Assembly (NCBI GenBank): GCA_015655095.1
Contig: JAATFR010000186.1
Location: 1-7,623 of the forward strand
Source: Hyphomicrobiales bacterium
GTDB lineage: Bacteria > Pseudomonadota > Alphaproteobacteria > Parvibaculales > Parvibaculaceae
Direction of reading: 5' to 3'
Length of the DNA stretch: 7,623 nucleotides
Both the position numbers and the translations under genes were made by a program. Of the stretch, positions 1 to 5,827 are shown piece by piece. The notes under the pieces are model-generated. The model was not told the DNA's origin. It was given only the letters and a program-made list of their open reading frames with translations, and did not search any database. Numbering within the stretch: position 1 is the first letter of the stretch; each line of letters opens with the position of its first letter.

Positions 1-1
1 C

Positions 2-361
2 AAGAACAAGGACTGGGCTGAATATTTCCTGAACGGCGTGGCCCCGGCGCTTGGCAAGATGGAGTTCATCGCCCGGGCGATCACGCCGCCTTACCGGTCG
101 AAACGTTTCGATACCCGCTTCTTTATCGCCGATGCCGAACTGGTGCAGGGCGACTTGCAGGAGACGCGCGGATCGGGCGAACTGCTTGGCCTGCACTGGC
201 TGACAGTGGACGACGCCAAAGGCCTCGACCTGCCCAACATCACCCGTGTCATCCTCGATGAACTGGACGAACGACTTGCTCTGCCCGTGGCGCGGCAGGC
301 CGAACGGCCTGTGCCCTTCGTCTTTTTCCGCAACGGCAACCCCGTGCGCGAACATCTGTGA
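2..361 (+). CDS. Nudix hydrolase, NUDT19-like, 3' part only (5' end outside window)
   Basis: The reading frame is open from base 2 to the TGA at 359-361, giving about 119 visible residues. The Nudix box itself would lie upstream of the window, so the call rests on homology with the complete downstream gene. Shared segments include FIARAITP, an RF..RFF pair, GDL followed by GSGELL.L.W, and a C-terminal RN..P motif. Those segments correspond to the C-terminal half of the Nudix fold, after the metal-binding helix. Nudix enzymes hydrolyse nucleoside diphosphates linked to another moiety; the NUDT19 type is known for acting on CoA derivatives, but the substrate here cannot be read from sequence. 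The GTG at 38 is an internal valine and not a credible start, because the frame stays open upstream of it. The stop codon overlaps the start of the next gene (TGATG), so the two are probably translationally coupled. Confidence 0.8.
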   Translation, partial: KNKDWAEYFLNGVAPALGKMEFIARAITPPYRSKRFDTRFFIADAELVQGDLQETRGSGELLGLHWLTVDDAKGLDLPNITRVILDELDERLALPVARQAERPVPFVFFRNGNPVREHL

Positions 362-1029
362 TGGACGTCATCCCGGAACGTCCGCGCGCCGTCAGGCCAC
401 GCCATGCGGCAAGCCTCGTCCTGATCGATTCATCGGGCGAGGAGCCGCGCATCCTGATGGGCCGGCGCCATGCGCGCATGAAATTTATCCCCGATGCCTT
501 CGTCTTCCCCGGGGGCAAGCTCGATCCAGGCGATCTGCTGGCGCGCCCGGCAACACCGCTGCGCGCGGTGACCCTGAAAGCGCTCAATGCCGCGGGCACG
601 CGCACGCCGCTTGCCACCGCACTCGCCCTTGCCGCCGTGCGCGAAACCTTCGAGGAAACGGGCCTGATGCTTTCCGCCCCAGGCCATCCGGGCGCAGGCA
701 CGGGCTGGGAAGGCTTCTGCGAGGCCGGACATGCCGCCGCGCTTGACGGACTCGATTTCATCGCGCGCGCCATCACCCCCGCCAGCAGTCCGATCCGGTT
801 TCATGCCCGCTTCTTCTCCGCCCCCGCACCGCAGGCCCGAGGCGACCTCAAGGGCAGCGGCGAACTCCTTGATCTGAACTGGTATCCCCTTTCCCAGGCG
901 CGGAAACTGCCCCTGATAGATGTGACGGAATTTGTGCTAGAAGAGGTCGCAAAACGCGTGGCCGGGTCGGAGCGTCCCCGTCCGCCCCTCTATTCCTACC
1001 GAAACGAACGACCGCTCGTTCGCGGCTGA
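361..1029 (+). CDS. Nudix hydrolase, NUDT19-like, complete
   Basis: This 222-residue protein carries a split Nudix box. FPGGK (G51-G52) begins it, and the metal-binding RETFEETG falls at R94-G101. In the canonical box GX5EX7REUXEEXGU only about 13 residues separate the first Gly from the Arg; here about 41 do. An insertion at this place is a known property of NUDT19-type CoA diphosphatases and their bacterial relatives, so the fold should still bind Mg2+ through E95, E98 and E99. The expected reaction is hydrolysis of a pyrophosphate bond, in the cytoplasm; CoA-type substrates are an inference. ATG 361 is chosen because it overlaps the previous stop as TGATG; the in-frame GTG at 358 is one codon earlier and is possible. 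The N-terminal PRPRHAASLVLID-type strand is typical for the family. The gene is paralogous to the partial gene before it and is followed after 27 bases by a transporter. Confidence 0.88.
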   Translation: MDVIPERPRAVRPRHAASLVLIDSSGEEPRILMGRRHARMKFIPDAFVFPGGKLDPGDLLARPATPLRAVTLKALNAAGTRTPLATALALAAVRETFEETGLMLSAPGHPGAGTGWEGFCEAGHAAALDGLDFIARAITPASSPIRFHARFFSAPAPQARGDLKGSGELLDLNWYPLSQARKLPLIDVTEFVLEEVAKRVAGSERPRPPLYSYRNERPLVRG

Positions 1030-1056
1030 GCCGCTTGCAAACCCTGAGTTTTTTCT

Positions 1057-2244
1057 ATGGCTGAAGGACAACCCCTCCTGGCCGGCAGCTCCATTTTGAC
1101 GCCCCGGGAACGCCGCAACAGCCTGATCGCGGTTATCGCCTGCATCACCGTATCCGGCCTCTCGCTCGGCGCAACGATGCCCCTGTTATCGATCTCGCTC
1201 GCCAGCAAGGGCGTATCGAGCAGCATGATCGGCCTCAACACGGCCATGCCGCAAATCGCCAACCTGATGATCACGCCGTTTATTCCCCGGCTGCTGCGGC
1301 GCTATGGGGTCATGAATTTCCTGATCGTGGCAGTGCTGATTTCAGCCTGCGCCATCCCGACTTTCTACCTCATACCCAACCTCTGGGCATGGTTTGTCAT
1401 CCGCTTCGTGCTGGGCTTTGGCGGCACGGGCCTTTTCGTCGTTTCCGAGTTCTGGATCAATCAGCTCGCCACCCAGGAGAACCGGGGCAAACTGATGGGG
1501 CTTTATGGAACGATTCTCTCATGTGGCTTTGCATCGGGGCCGTTTCTTCTCATTTTCACCGGCCATGAGGGTTTTTTGCCATTTGCCGCGATCGGCGGCA
1601 TCGCCCTCTTCGGCCTTGTGCCGCTCATCATATTCGGCTCGGGGCTGACGCCGAAAATCGAGGGCCGCCCGAAGCACAGTTTCATCGCCATCCTGTTCGC
1701 CGCGCCGGCGGCGACGCTCGCAGGGCTCGTCTATGGGGCGACGGAAACCGACATTTTTAACCTGTTGCCGGTCTATGCCCTGCGGTCGGGCCACAGCGAG
1801 CAGATGGCGGCACTGGTTCTCTCTGTCTTTGCCGCCGGCAACATCTTCTGCCAGATGCCGCTCGGCTATATCGCCGACAAGATGAATAAACGGCTTCTCC
1901 TGCTGTTCTGCGCCTCCGCCGGGCTTGCGGGCGCGGCCGCCATGCCTTTCGCCATCCATTCGGTCTGGACTTTTGTTCCCGTTTTATTCCTCTACGGGGG
2001 CGTGGTCGCCGGGCTTTATTCCGTCGGCCTGACCTATCTGGGCGAGCGCTTCCGGGGGGCGGATCTGGCGGCGGCCAATTCGGCCTTCGTAATGATGTAC
2101 GCCATGGGCGCCCTGACGATTCCCCCTCTTTCCGGCGTCGCCATGGACTGGTGGGACCCCCATGGGCTGATGCTGGTCATGGGTTCGATCTGCCTCGTCT
2201 ATATCGTGATTGCCGGGGCCCGCGCGCTGGGCAACCGGGCGTGA
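1057..2244 (+). CDS. Major facilitator superfamily transporter (12 TM)
   Basis: This 395-residue protein has twelve hydrophobic segments, roughly at residues 22-48, 56-76, 87-108, 112-135, 143-168, 172-195, 207-235, 247-270, 280-300, 305-328, 337-362 and 368-390. The loops between helices 2 and 3 (PRLLRRYG) and between 8 and 9 (GYIADKMNKR, 270-279) are the two positively charged MFS signature loops, the second retaining the D..xxR pattern. Helix 4 ends with SEFWIN at 130-135, resembling the E-S-W-L-N type motif of the YcaD-like branch. It is an inner-membrane secondary transporter or exporter; the substrate is not evident. ATG 1057 is the first start after the upstream stop and places a short basic segment (RERR) before helix 1. 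The Shine-Dalgarno signal is poor (only GAG nearby). It probably shares a transcript with the Nudix genes upstream. Confidence 0.88.
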   Translation: MAEGQPLLAGSSILTPRERRNSLIAVIACITVSGLSLGATMPLLSISLASKGVSSSMIGLNTAMPQIANLMITPFIPRLLRRYGVMNFLIVAVLISACAIPTFYLIPNLWAWFVIRFVLGFGGTGLFVVSEFWINQLATQENRGKLMGLYGTILSCGFASGPFLLIFTGHEGFLPFAAIGGIALFGLVPLIIFGSGLTPKIEGRPKHSFIAILFAAPAATLAGLVYGATETDIFNLLPVYALRSGHSEQMAALVLSVFAAGNIFCQMPLGYIADKMNKRLLLLFCASAGLAGAAAMPFAIHSVWTFVPVLFLYGGVVAGLYSVGLTYLGERFRGADLAAANSAFVMMYAMGALTIPPLSGVAMDWWDPHGLMLVMGSICLVYIVIAGARALGNRA

Positions 2245-2258
2245 ATGGCGCTCACCCC

Positions 2259-2286
2259 TTGACTTCCCCCCCTGCCTGAGTAGGCT
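2259..2286 (+). promoter_or_regulatory. Putative sigma-70-type promoter for rpmG
   Basis: TTGACT at 2259-2264 is a good -35 element. TAGGCT at 2281-2286, after a 16-base spacer, is an acceptable -10. Transcription would start near 2293, giving a leader of about 75 bases before rpmG. The position 14 bases after the transporter stop fits an independent promoter for a ribosomal protein gene. The call is by eye and alternative -10 placements are possible. Confidence 0.5.
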
Positions 2287-2296
2287 GCGCAAAATT

Positions 2297-2345
2297 CGCA
2301 TATGCGGTGATATGTTTCATGGCGCGCGCCAAGGCGCGCTGCGCC
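2297..2345 (+). promoter_or_regulatory. Structured rpmG leader: palindrome and GC-rich inverted repeat
   Basis: CGCATATGCG at 2297-2306 is a perfect 10-base palindrome lying at the predicted transcription start. It overlaps a second inverted repeat, CATAT (2299-2303) with ATATG (2310-2314). Downstream, GCGCGCC (2324-2330) pairs perfectly with GGCGCGC (2333-2339), realistically as a 6-bp stem closed by the loop CAAG. The outer GGCGC (2321-2325) and GCGCC (2341-2345) can also pair, so alternative folds exist. The hairpin ends about ten bases before the Shine-Dalgarno sequence of rpmG. The repeats are seen directly; any operator or autoregulatory role is inference. Confidence 0.4.
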
Positions 2346-2368
2346 TCAACTTCTAAGGATTTGGTCCC

Positions 2369-2536
2369 ATGGCGAAGCCAGCCACCATCAAGATCAAGCT
2401 TGAAAGCGAAGAAGGCACGGGCTCGTTCTACGTGACCCGCAAGAATTCGCGTACCAAGACCGACAAGCTCGTGATGCGCAAATACGACCCCAAGCTGCGC
2501 AAGCATGTGAACTTCAAGGAAACGAAGATCAAGTAA
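2369..2536 (+). CDS. rpmG: 50S ribosomal protein L33
   Basis: The 55-residue product begins MAKPATIKIKL and contains the diagnostic YVTRKNSRTKTDKL stretch and the C-terminal KYDP.LRKHV..KE.KIK pattern of bacterial L33. It is a small basic protein of the large ribosomal subunit, near the E site. Length matches the family. It has no cysteines, so it is the zinc-independent form (the other form carries CxxC pairs). The start is supported by AAGGA at 2355-2359, nine bases before the ATG. The gene is flanked by its own putative promoter and a strong hairpin, which suggests a monocistronic unit, as is common for rpmG in Alphaproteobacteria. Confidence 0.97.
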   Translation: MAKPATIKIKLESEEGTGSFYVTRKNSRTKTDKLVMRKYDPKLRKHVNFKETKIK

Positions 2537-2574
2537 GCCCTGGCGGCAACGCCGGCAGCTTGAGATTTCCATGG

Positions 2575-2608
2575 AACGGCGGACCTCGTGAAAACGAGGT
2601 GCGCCGTT
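2575..2608 (+). terminator. Strong hairpin after rpmG, probable terminator
   Basis: AACGGCG-G-ACCTCG at 2575-2588 pairs with CGAGGT-G-CGCCGTT at 2595-2608. This gives thirteen pairs with a single G-G mismatch (2582 with 2601). A further T2589-A2594 pair would close a GAAA tetraloop, a highly stable GNRA loop. It lies 38 bases after the rpmG stop and before the next operon, the right place for a terminator. The U-tract that normally follows is missing (sequence continues ATCCGTTGGG), so it may act as a weak terminator, an RNA 3'-end stabiliser, or in combination with Rho. Confidence 0.55.
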
Positions 2609-2672
2609 ATCCGTTGGGCTGGCCGCCTCCGGCATGACAAGCTGAAGCATAATAATAAACGGAGATCAGCCC

Positions 2673-2963
2673 ATGGGATTGCCTGCCAACAAGGATCAGG
2701 CGCTCGTTTATGCCTTGCAGGCCCTGCAATATGTAGCGGGTGACGAGGAACTGCTGGACCGGTTCATCGCCCTGACCGGGCTTGGCTATGAAGAGCTGCG
2801 CGAACGGGCGGGCGAGCCCGAAACACTTGCCGCCGTGATGGATTTCATTCTCTTTCAGGATGAGACGATCATTGCCGTCGCCAGCGTCCTGTCTGTGCGC
2901 CCGGAAGAAATGCTGGGCATCCGCAACGCCCTGCCGGGCAATTTCGAGGTACGCGAGATATGA
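2673..2963 (+). CDS. DUF3572 family protein
   Basis: This is a 96-residue, acidic, predicted all-helical protein with no signal peptide or membrane segment. The pattern AL.ALQYVAGDEELLDRF, then a Leu/Phe-rich C-terminal helix ending VLSVRPEEM, is recognised from memory as DUF3572, a small family known mainly from Alphaproteobacteria and often found near dinB. Its function is unknown. The start at 2673 is supported by GGAG at 2661-2664, eight bases upstream. It is the first gene of a four-gene run. Its stop overlaps the following start (ATGA), so translation of the hydrolase gene is likely coupled to it. A weak CATAAT (2648-2653) could serve as a -10 element but no convincing -35 partner was found, so how this operon is promoted is not clear from sequence. 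Confidence 0.82.
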   Translation: MGLPANKDQALVYALQALQYVAGDEELLDRFIALTGLGYEELRERAGEPETLAAVMDFILFQDETIIAVASVLSVRPEEMLGIRNALPGNFEVREI

Positions 2964-3646
2964 GCGCCGACAGCCTGCTGCCCGAACTGGGAGATGACAT
3001 CATCGCGCAAATCGATGCCATCGACCTCGTGCGCGGCCGCCCCCTGCTCATATCGGATGCTGACGAGGTGCTGCTTCAGTTCTGCGTCGGGCTTGAACGC
3101 TATCTGGAGACTCAGGGCCTCTGGCTCGATCTCCAGAGCTATGCGCTGACCGGCAATATCAAGCGCCGTTCTGACAATATCGCCGTCCCGCCTACGGAAG
3201 TGCCTGCCTTGCTGGAAGCCTTTTTCACCTCCGAAGCCAGCAGGCTCGAGGCCGTGAACGGGGCCAGCGAAGCGCTGCTCGCGCTCACGGGACGCGCCCA
3301 GATCGTCGTGCTGACGAATGTGCCCCCAGACCAGCGGCACATTCGCGCGGCGAGCCTTGCCGAGCAGGGCATGCCCTACCCGGTCATTGCCAACAAGGGC
3401 CTCAAGGGCGCGGCCGTGAAGCGACTGGCGGCGCGGGTGGAAGCGCCCGTTTTCTTTCTCGACGACATTCCCCACAATCTGGCCTCCGTCGCAGACGCGC
3501 ATGACGACGCCACGCTGATCCATTTCATCGCGGACAAGCGGCTGGCAAAACTTATCCCCCCCAGCAAGCACAGTCATTTCCACACCAGCGACTGGAGCGA
3601 TGCCCGCGGCTTCATCGAGCGGCATCTCGACAAACTCGGACATTGA
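2960..3646 (+). CDS. HAD-family hydrolase
   Basis: The 228-residue protein shows all four HAD superfamily signatures. Motif I is ISDADEVLL with nucleophile D33 and acid/base D35. Motif II is VVLTNVP with T119. Motif III is a lysine in NKGLKG (K146 or K149). Motif IV is FFLDDIPHN with D168-D169, which bind Mg2+. Residues 50-105 probably form a helical cap of the C1 type. HAD members of this kind are usually phosphatases acting on small phosphorylated metabolites through a phospho-aspartate; the substrate cannot be told. The final motif I position is Val after Glu (D-A-D-E-V), within known variation. There is no signal peptide, so it is cytoplasmic. ATG 2960 overlaps the previous stop as ATGA, and GAGG at 2946-2949 lies ten bases upstream. 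Its placement directly before a sugar kinase hints at sugar phosphates, but this is inference. Confidence 0.85.
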   Translation: MSADSLLPELGDDIIAQIDAIDLVRGRPLLISDADEVLLQFCVGLERYLETQGLWLDLQSYALTGNIKRRSDNIAVPPTEVPALLEAFFTSEASRLEAVNGASEALLALTGRAQIVVLTNVPPDQRHIRAASLAEQGMPYPVIANKGLKGAAVKRLAARVEAPVFFLDDIPHNLASVADAHDDATLIHFIADKRLAKLIPPSKHSHFHTSDWSDARGFIERHLDKLGH

Positions 3647-3656
3647 ACGGTCTCAC

Positions 3657-4571
3657 ATGCGGATCGGGATCGACATGGGCGGCACCAAGATCGAGGGCAT
3701 CGCTCTGGGTGTGGATGGCGAAGAGCGCGCCCGCCTGCGGATACCCTCGCCACGCGACGATTATCAAGCAACGCTCAGGGCCGTCTGCCGGCTTGTCAGC
3801 GCCATCGAGGCCGAAACGGGTGCGCAAGCCTCAACCATTGGCCTTGGCATTCCAGGTGCCCTGTCGCTGGCAACGGGCCTGATCCGGAACGCGAACAGCA
3901 CCTGGCTGAATGGCCATGCCTTTGACCGCGACATCGCACAGGCGCTGGGCCGCCCCGTCCGTGTCGCCAATGATGCCGACTGCTTTACGCTTTCTGAAGC
4001 CAGCGACGGCGCGGCGGCTGGTGGGCGCACGGTCTTCGGCGTGATCCTCGGCACCGGCGTCGGTGGCGGCATCATGATCGGGGACAGGCTCCTTTCCGGG
4101 CGCACCGCGATTGCGGGAGAATGGGGCCACAATCCGCTCCCCTGGCCCCGCGACGAGGAACGCCCCGGCCCGCCCTGCTATTGCGGCAAGCGGGGCTGTA
4201 TCGAAACCTGGCTCTCGGGCCCCGGCCTTGAGGCGGACCATGCGCGCGAGACCGGCGAAACCCGATCCGCGCCGGAAATCGTGGAAGCCGCCGCACATGG
4301 GGACAGCAAGGCCCATGATACCATCGCCCGCTATGCCGACCGGCTGGCCCGCGGCCTTGCCACCATCATCAATGTGCTGGACCCCGAAGTCATCGTGCTG
4401 GGCGGCGGCCTCTCCAATATCGCCCCGCTTTACGAGCTTGTGCCCGCCCTTCTTCCTCACCATGTCTTTTCGGATCGGGTCGATACCCGGATCGTGAAGA
4501 ACCGGCATGGCGACTCGTCAGGTGTGCGGGGCGCCGCATGGCTGTGGTCCACCGGGGAGACTGCCGGATGA
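3657..4571 (+). CDS. mak: ROK-family sugar kinase, Mak-like fructokinase
   Basis: The 304-residue protein has the complete ROK architecture. The N-terminal ATP phosphate-binding loop is IDMGGTK (6-11). NDAD at 105-108 includes the catalytic base D106. The glycine-rich GTGVGGG is at 132-138. EWGHNPLPW begins at E155, with H158 as a likely zinc ligand. The zinc motif C-Y-C-G-x-x-G-C has C174, C176 and C181. VLGGGLSN closes the second ATP-binding segment. Stretches such as NANSTWLNG and the C-terminal HGDSSGVRGAAWLW are nearly identical, as I recall them, to E. coli Mak, which phosphorylates fructose to fructose 6-phosphate. N-acetylglucosamine kinase is the main alternative. The start at 3657 is preferred over an in-frame ATG at 3600, which would overlap the HAD gene by 47 bases and add 19 residues not seen in the family. 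The gene begins 10 bases after the HAD stop. Confidence 0.93.
   Translation: MRIGIDMGGTKIEGIALGVDGEERARLRIPSPRDDYQATLRAVCRLVSAIEAETGAQASTIGLGIPGALSLATGLIRNANSTWLNGHAFDRDIAQALGRPVRVANDADCFTLSEASDGAAAGGRTVFGVILGTGVGGGIMIGDRLLSGRTAIAGEWGHNPLPWPRDEERPGPPCYCGKRGCIETWLSGPGLEADHARETGETRSAPEIVEAAAHGDSKAHDTIARYADRLARGLATIINVLDPEVIVLGGGLSNIAPLYELVPALLPHHVFSDRVDTRIVKNRHGDSSGVRGAAWLWSTGETAG
4554..4559 (+). promoter_or_regulatory. Shine-Dalgarno sequence for dinB
   Basis: GGGGAG lies eight bases before ATG 4568, inside the last codons of the sugar kinase gene. It fixes the dinB start at 4568 in preference to the in-frame upstream ATG at 4538. Together with the ATGA overlap it indicates coupled translation. 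Confidence 0.7.
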
Positions 4572-5824
4572 GCGAGGGAATATGCCGCGACTGCATGGCT
4601 CTTGTGCCGCTGGAGGCCCGGCGCTGCCCCGTGTGCGGCCACCCTCGCCTCATCTTCCATCCCGAACTTCATGATCTGACAATCGCCCACATGGATTGTG
4701 ACGCTTTCTACGCCACCGTGGAAAAGCGCGATAATCCCGAGCTTCTCGACAAGCCGCTGATCGTGGGCGGCGGCAAGCGCGGCGTGGTCAGCGCCGCCTG
4801 CTATATCGCCCGGACCTATGGCGTGCGCTCCGCCATGCCCATGTTCAAGGCTTTGAAAGCCTGCCCTCATGCCGTCGTCGTCCCCCCCGACATGGCAAAA
4901 TATGTCCGGGTTGGCCGCGAAGTGCGCAACATGATGCTCGAGACGACGCCGCTGGTGGAACCGCTTTCCATCGACGAGGCTTTCCTCGATCTGACGGGAA
5001 CGGAGCGCCTGCATCATGCGAGCGCAGCGGTGACGCTGGCGCACCTTGCCCGGCGCATTCAGGACGAGATCGGCATCAGCGTCTCCGTCGGCCTTAGCTT
5101 CAACAAGTTCCTGGCCAAGACAGCCTCCGACCTCGACAAGCCCCGGGGGTTTTCGATTATCGGCCGCGCCGGGGTGATGGAATTTCTGGCCGCGAAACCG
5201 GTCTCCTTCATCTGGGGCGTGGGCAAGTCGCTGGAGGCGAAACTCGCCCGCGACGGCATCACCAGCATCGCGCAATTGCAGCGCATGGACGAGCACACCC
5301 TCATGGCGCGCTACGGAGCCATGGGCACACGCCTCCACCGTCTGTCGCGCGGCCTCGACAGCCGCGAGGTTTCACCTGACCGGGAAACGAAAAGCATCTC
5401 CGCCGAAACCACGTTTCTGGACGATGTGCGCGATGAAACAAAGCTAGATGCAACCTTGTGGCGGCTGTGCGAAAAGCTCTCCACCCGCGCCAAGGCCCAG
5501 CAACTGGCGGGCAAAACCGTGGTGTTGAAGCTGAAGGCCGCCGATTTCAGCCTGCGCACCCGCAGCCTGACACTGCCCGATCCTACGCAACTGGCCGAAA
5601 CCATCTATCGCGCCGCTCATCCCTTGTTGCTGAAGGAGGCAGACGGCACAGCCTTCCGCCTGATCGGCATAGGCATTTCATCGCTGAGCGATCCAGCCGG
5701 AGCCGACCCGCGCGACATGTTCGATCCCGATGCGGAGAAACGCGCTGTGATCGAGCGCACAATCGATCAGGTGCGTAAGAAGTTTGGCACAAGCGCCATT
5801 GGCAAGGGCCGGGGCCAGGCCTGA
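4568..5824 (+). CDS. dinB: DNA polymerase IV (Y-family) with N-terminal zinc ribbon
   Basis: This 418-residue protein is a Y-family translesion polymerase. Residues 1-25 hold two CxxC pairs (C6/C9 and C20/C23), a small zinc ribbon seen in alphaproteobacterial DinB proteins but not in E. coli. The palm begins HMDCDAFYATVE, with D43 and D45 near the first metal site. SIDEAFLD supplies D136 and E137. The steric-gate position, Phe13 in E. coli, appears to be Tyr48. VGLSFNKFLAKTASD and the helix-hairpin-helix IWGVGKSLEAKL follow, then a little-finger domain from about residue 270. I see no clear beta-clamp QLxLF motif at the C terminus; RDMFDPD sits about where it might be. The enzyme bypasses damaged bases with low fidelity. 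The start is set by the ATGA overlap with the kinase gene and a strong Shine-Dalgarno. No alphaproteobacterial LexA box (GTTC-N7-GTTC) was found upstream of this gene or of the operon. Confidence 0.96.
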   Translation: MSEGICRDCMALVPLEARRCPVCGHPRLIFHPELHDLTIAHMDCDAFYATVEKRDNPELLDKPLIVGGGKRGVVSAACYIARTYGVRSAMPMFKALKACPHAVVVPPDMAKYVRVGREVRNMMLETTPLVEPLSIDEAFLDLTGTERLHHASAAVTLAHLARRIQDEIGISVSVGLSFNKFLAKTASDLDKPRGFSIIGRAGVMEFLAAKPVSFIWGVGKSLEAKLARDGITSIAQLQRMDEHTLMARYGAMGTRLHRLSRGLDSREVSPDRETKSISAETTFLDDVRDETKLDATLWRLCEKLSTRAKAQQLAGKTVVLKLKAADFSLRTRSLTLPDPTQLAETIYRAAHPLLLKEADGTAFRLIGIGISSLSDPAGADPRDMFDPDAEKRAVIERTIDQVRKKFGTSAIGKGRGQA

Positions 5825-5827
5825 TCG

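Noticed and set aside
246..746. An overlapping plus-strand frame across the Nudix junction
   Set aside because: It runs across two genuine Nudix reading frames in another phase; the product is Arg/Pro/Ala-rich and has no motif.
2241..2255. GTGA...TCAC repeat after the transporter stop as a terminator
   Set aside because: Only four pairs with a seven-base loop and no T-tract; expected by chance.
2537..2672. A LexA (SOS) box controlling the dinB operon
   Set aside because: No GTTC-N7-GTTC or its reverse complement was found in this interval; a lone GAAC at 2574-2577 has no partner at the right distance.
2855..3643. An antisense open frame of 262 codons opposite the HAD gene
   Set aside because: The HAD motifs are all on the plus strand; the antisense product shows no family motif and is explained by the base composition of the opposite strand.
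3600..3656. Upstream ATG for the sugar kinase adding 19 residues
   Set aside because: It overlaps the HAD gene and adds a Ser-rich stretch absent from the ROK family, which starts directly with MRIGID-type sequence.
3831..4508. An antisense open frame of 225 codons opposite the sugar kinase
   Set aside because: It is a composition-driven shadow of the ROK gene, whose motifs are complete on the plus strand.
4457..5338. A long open antisense frame (293 codons) opposite dinB
   Set aside because: It lies wholly opposite a strongly supported coding region, and its product is rich in His, Arg, Gly and Asp in the manner of antisense translation of GC-rich genes, with no recognisable domain.
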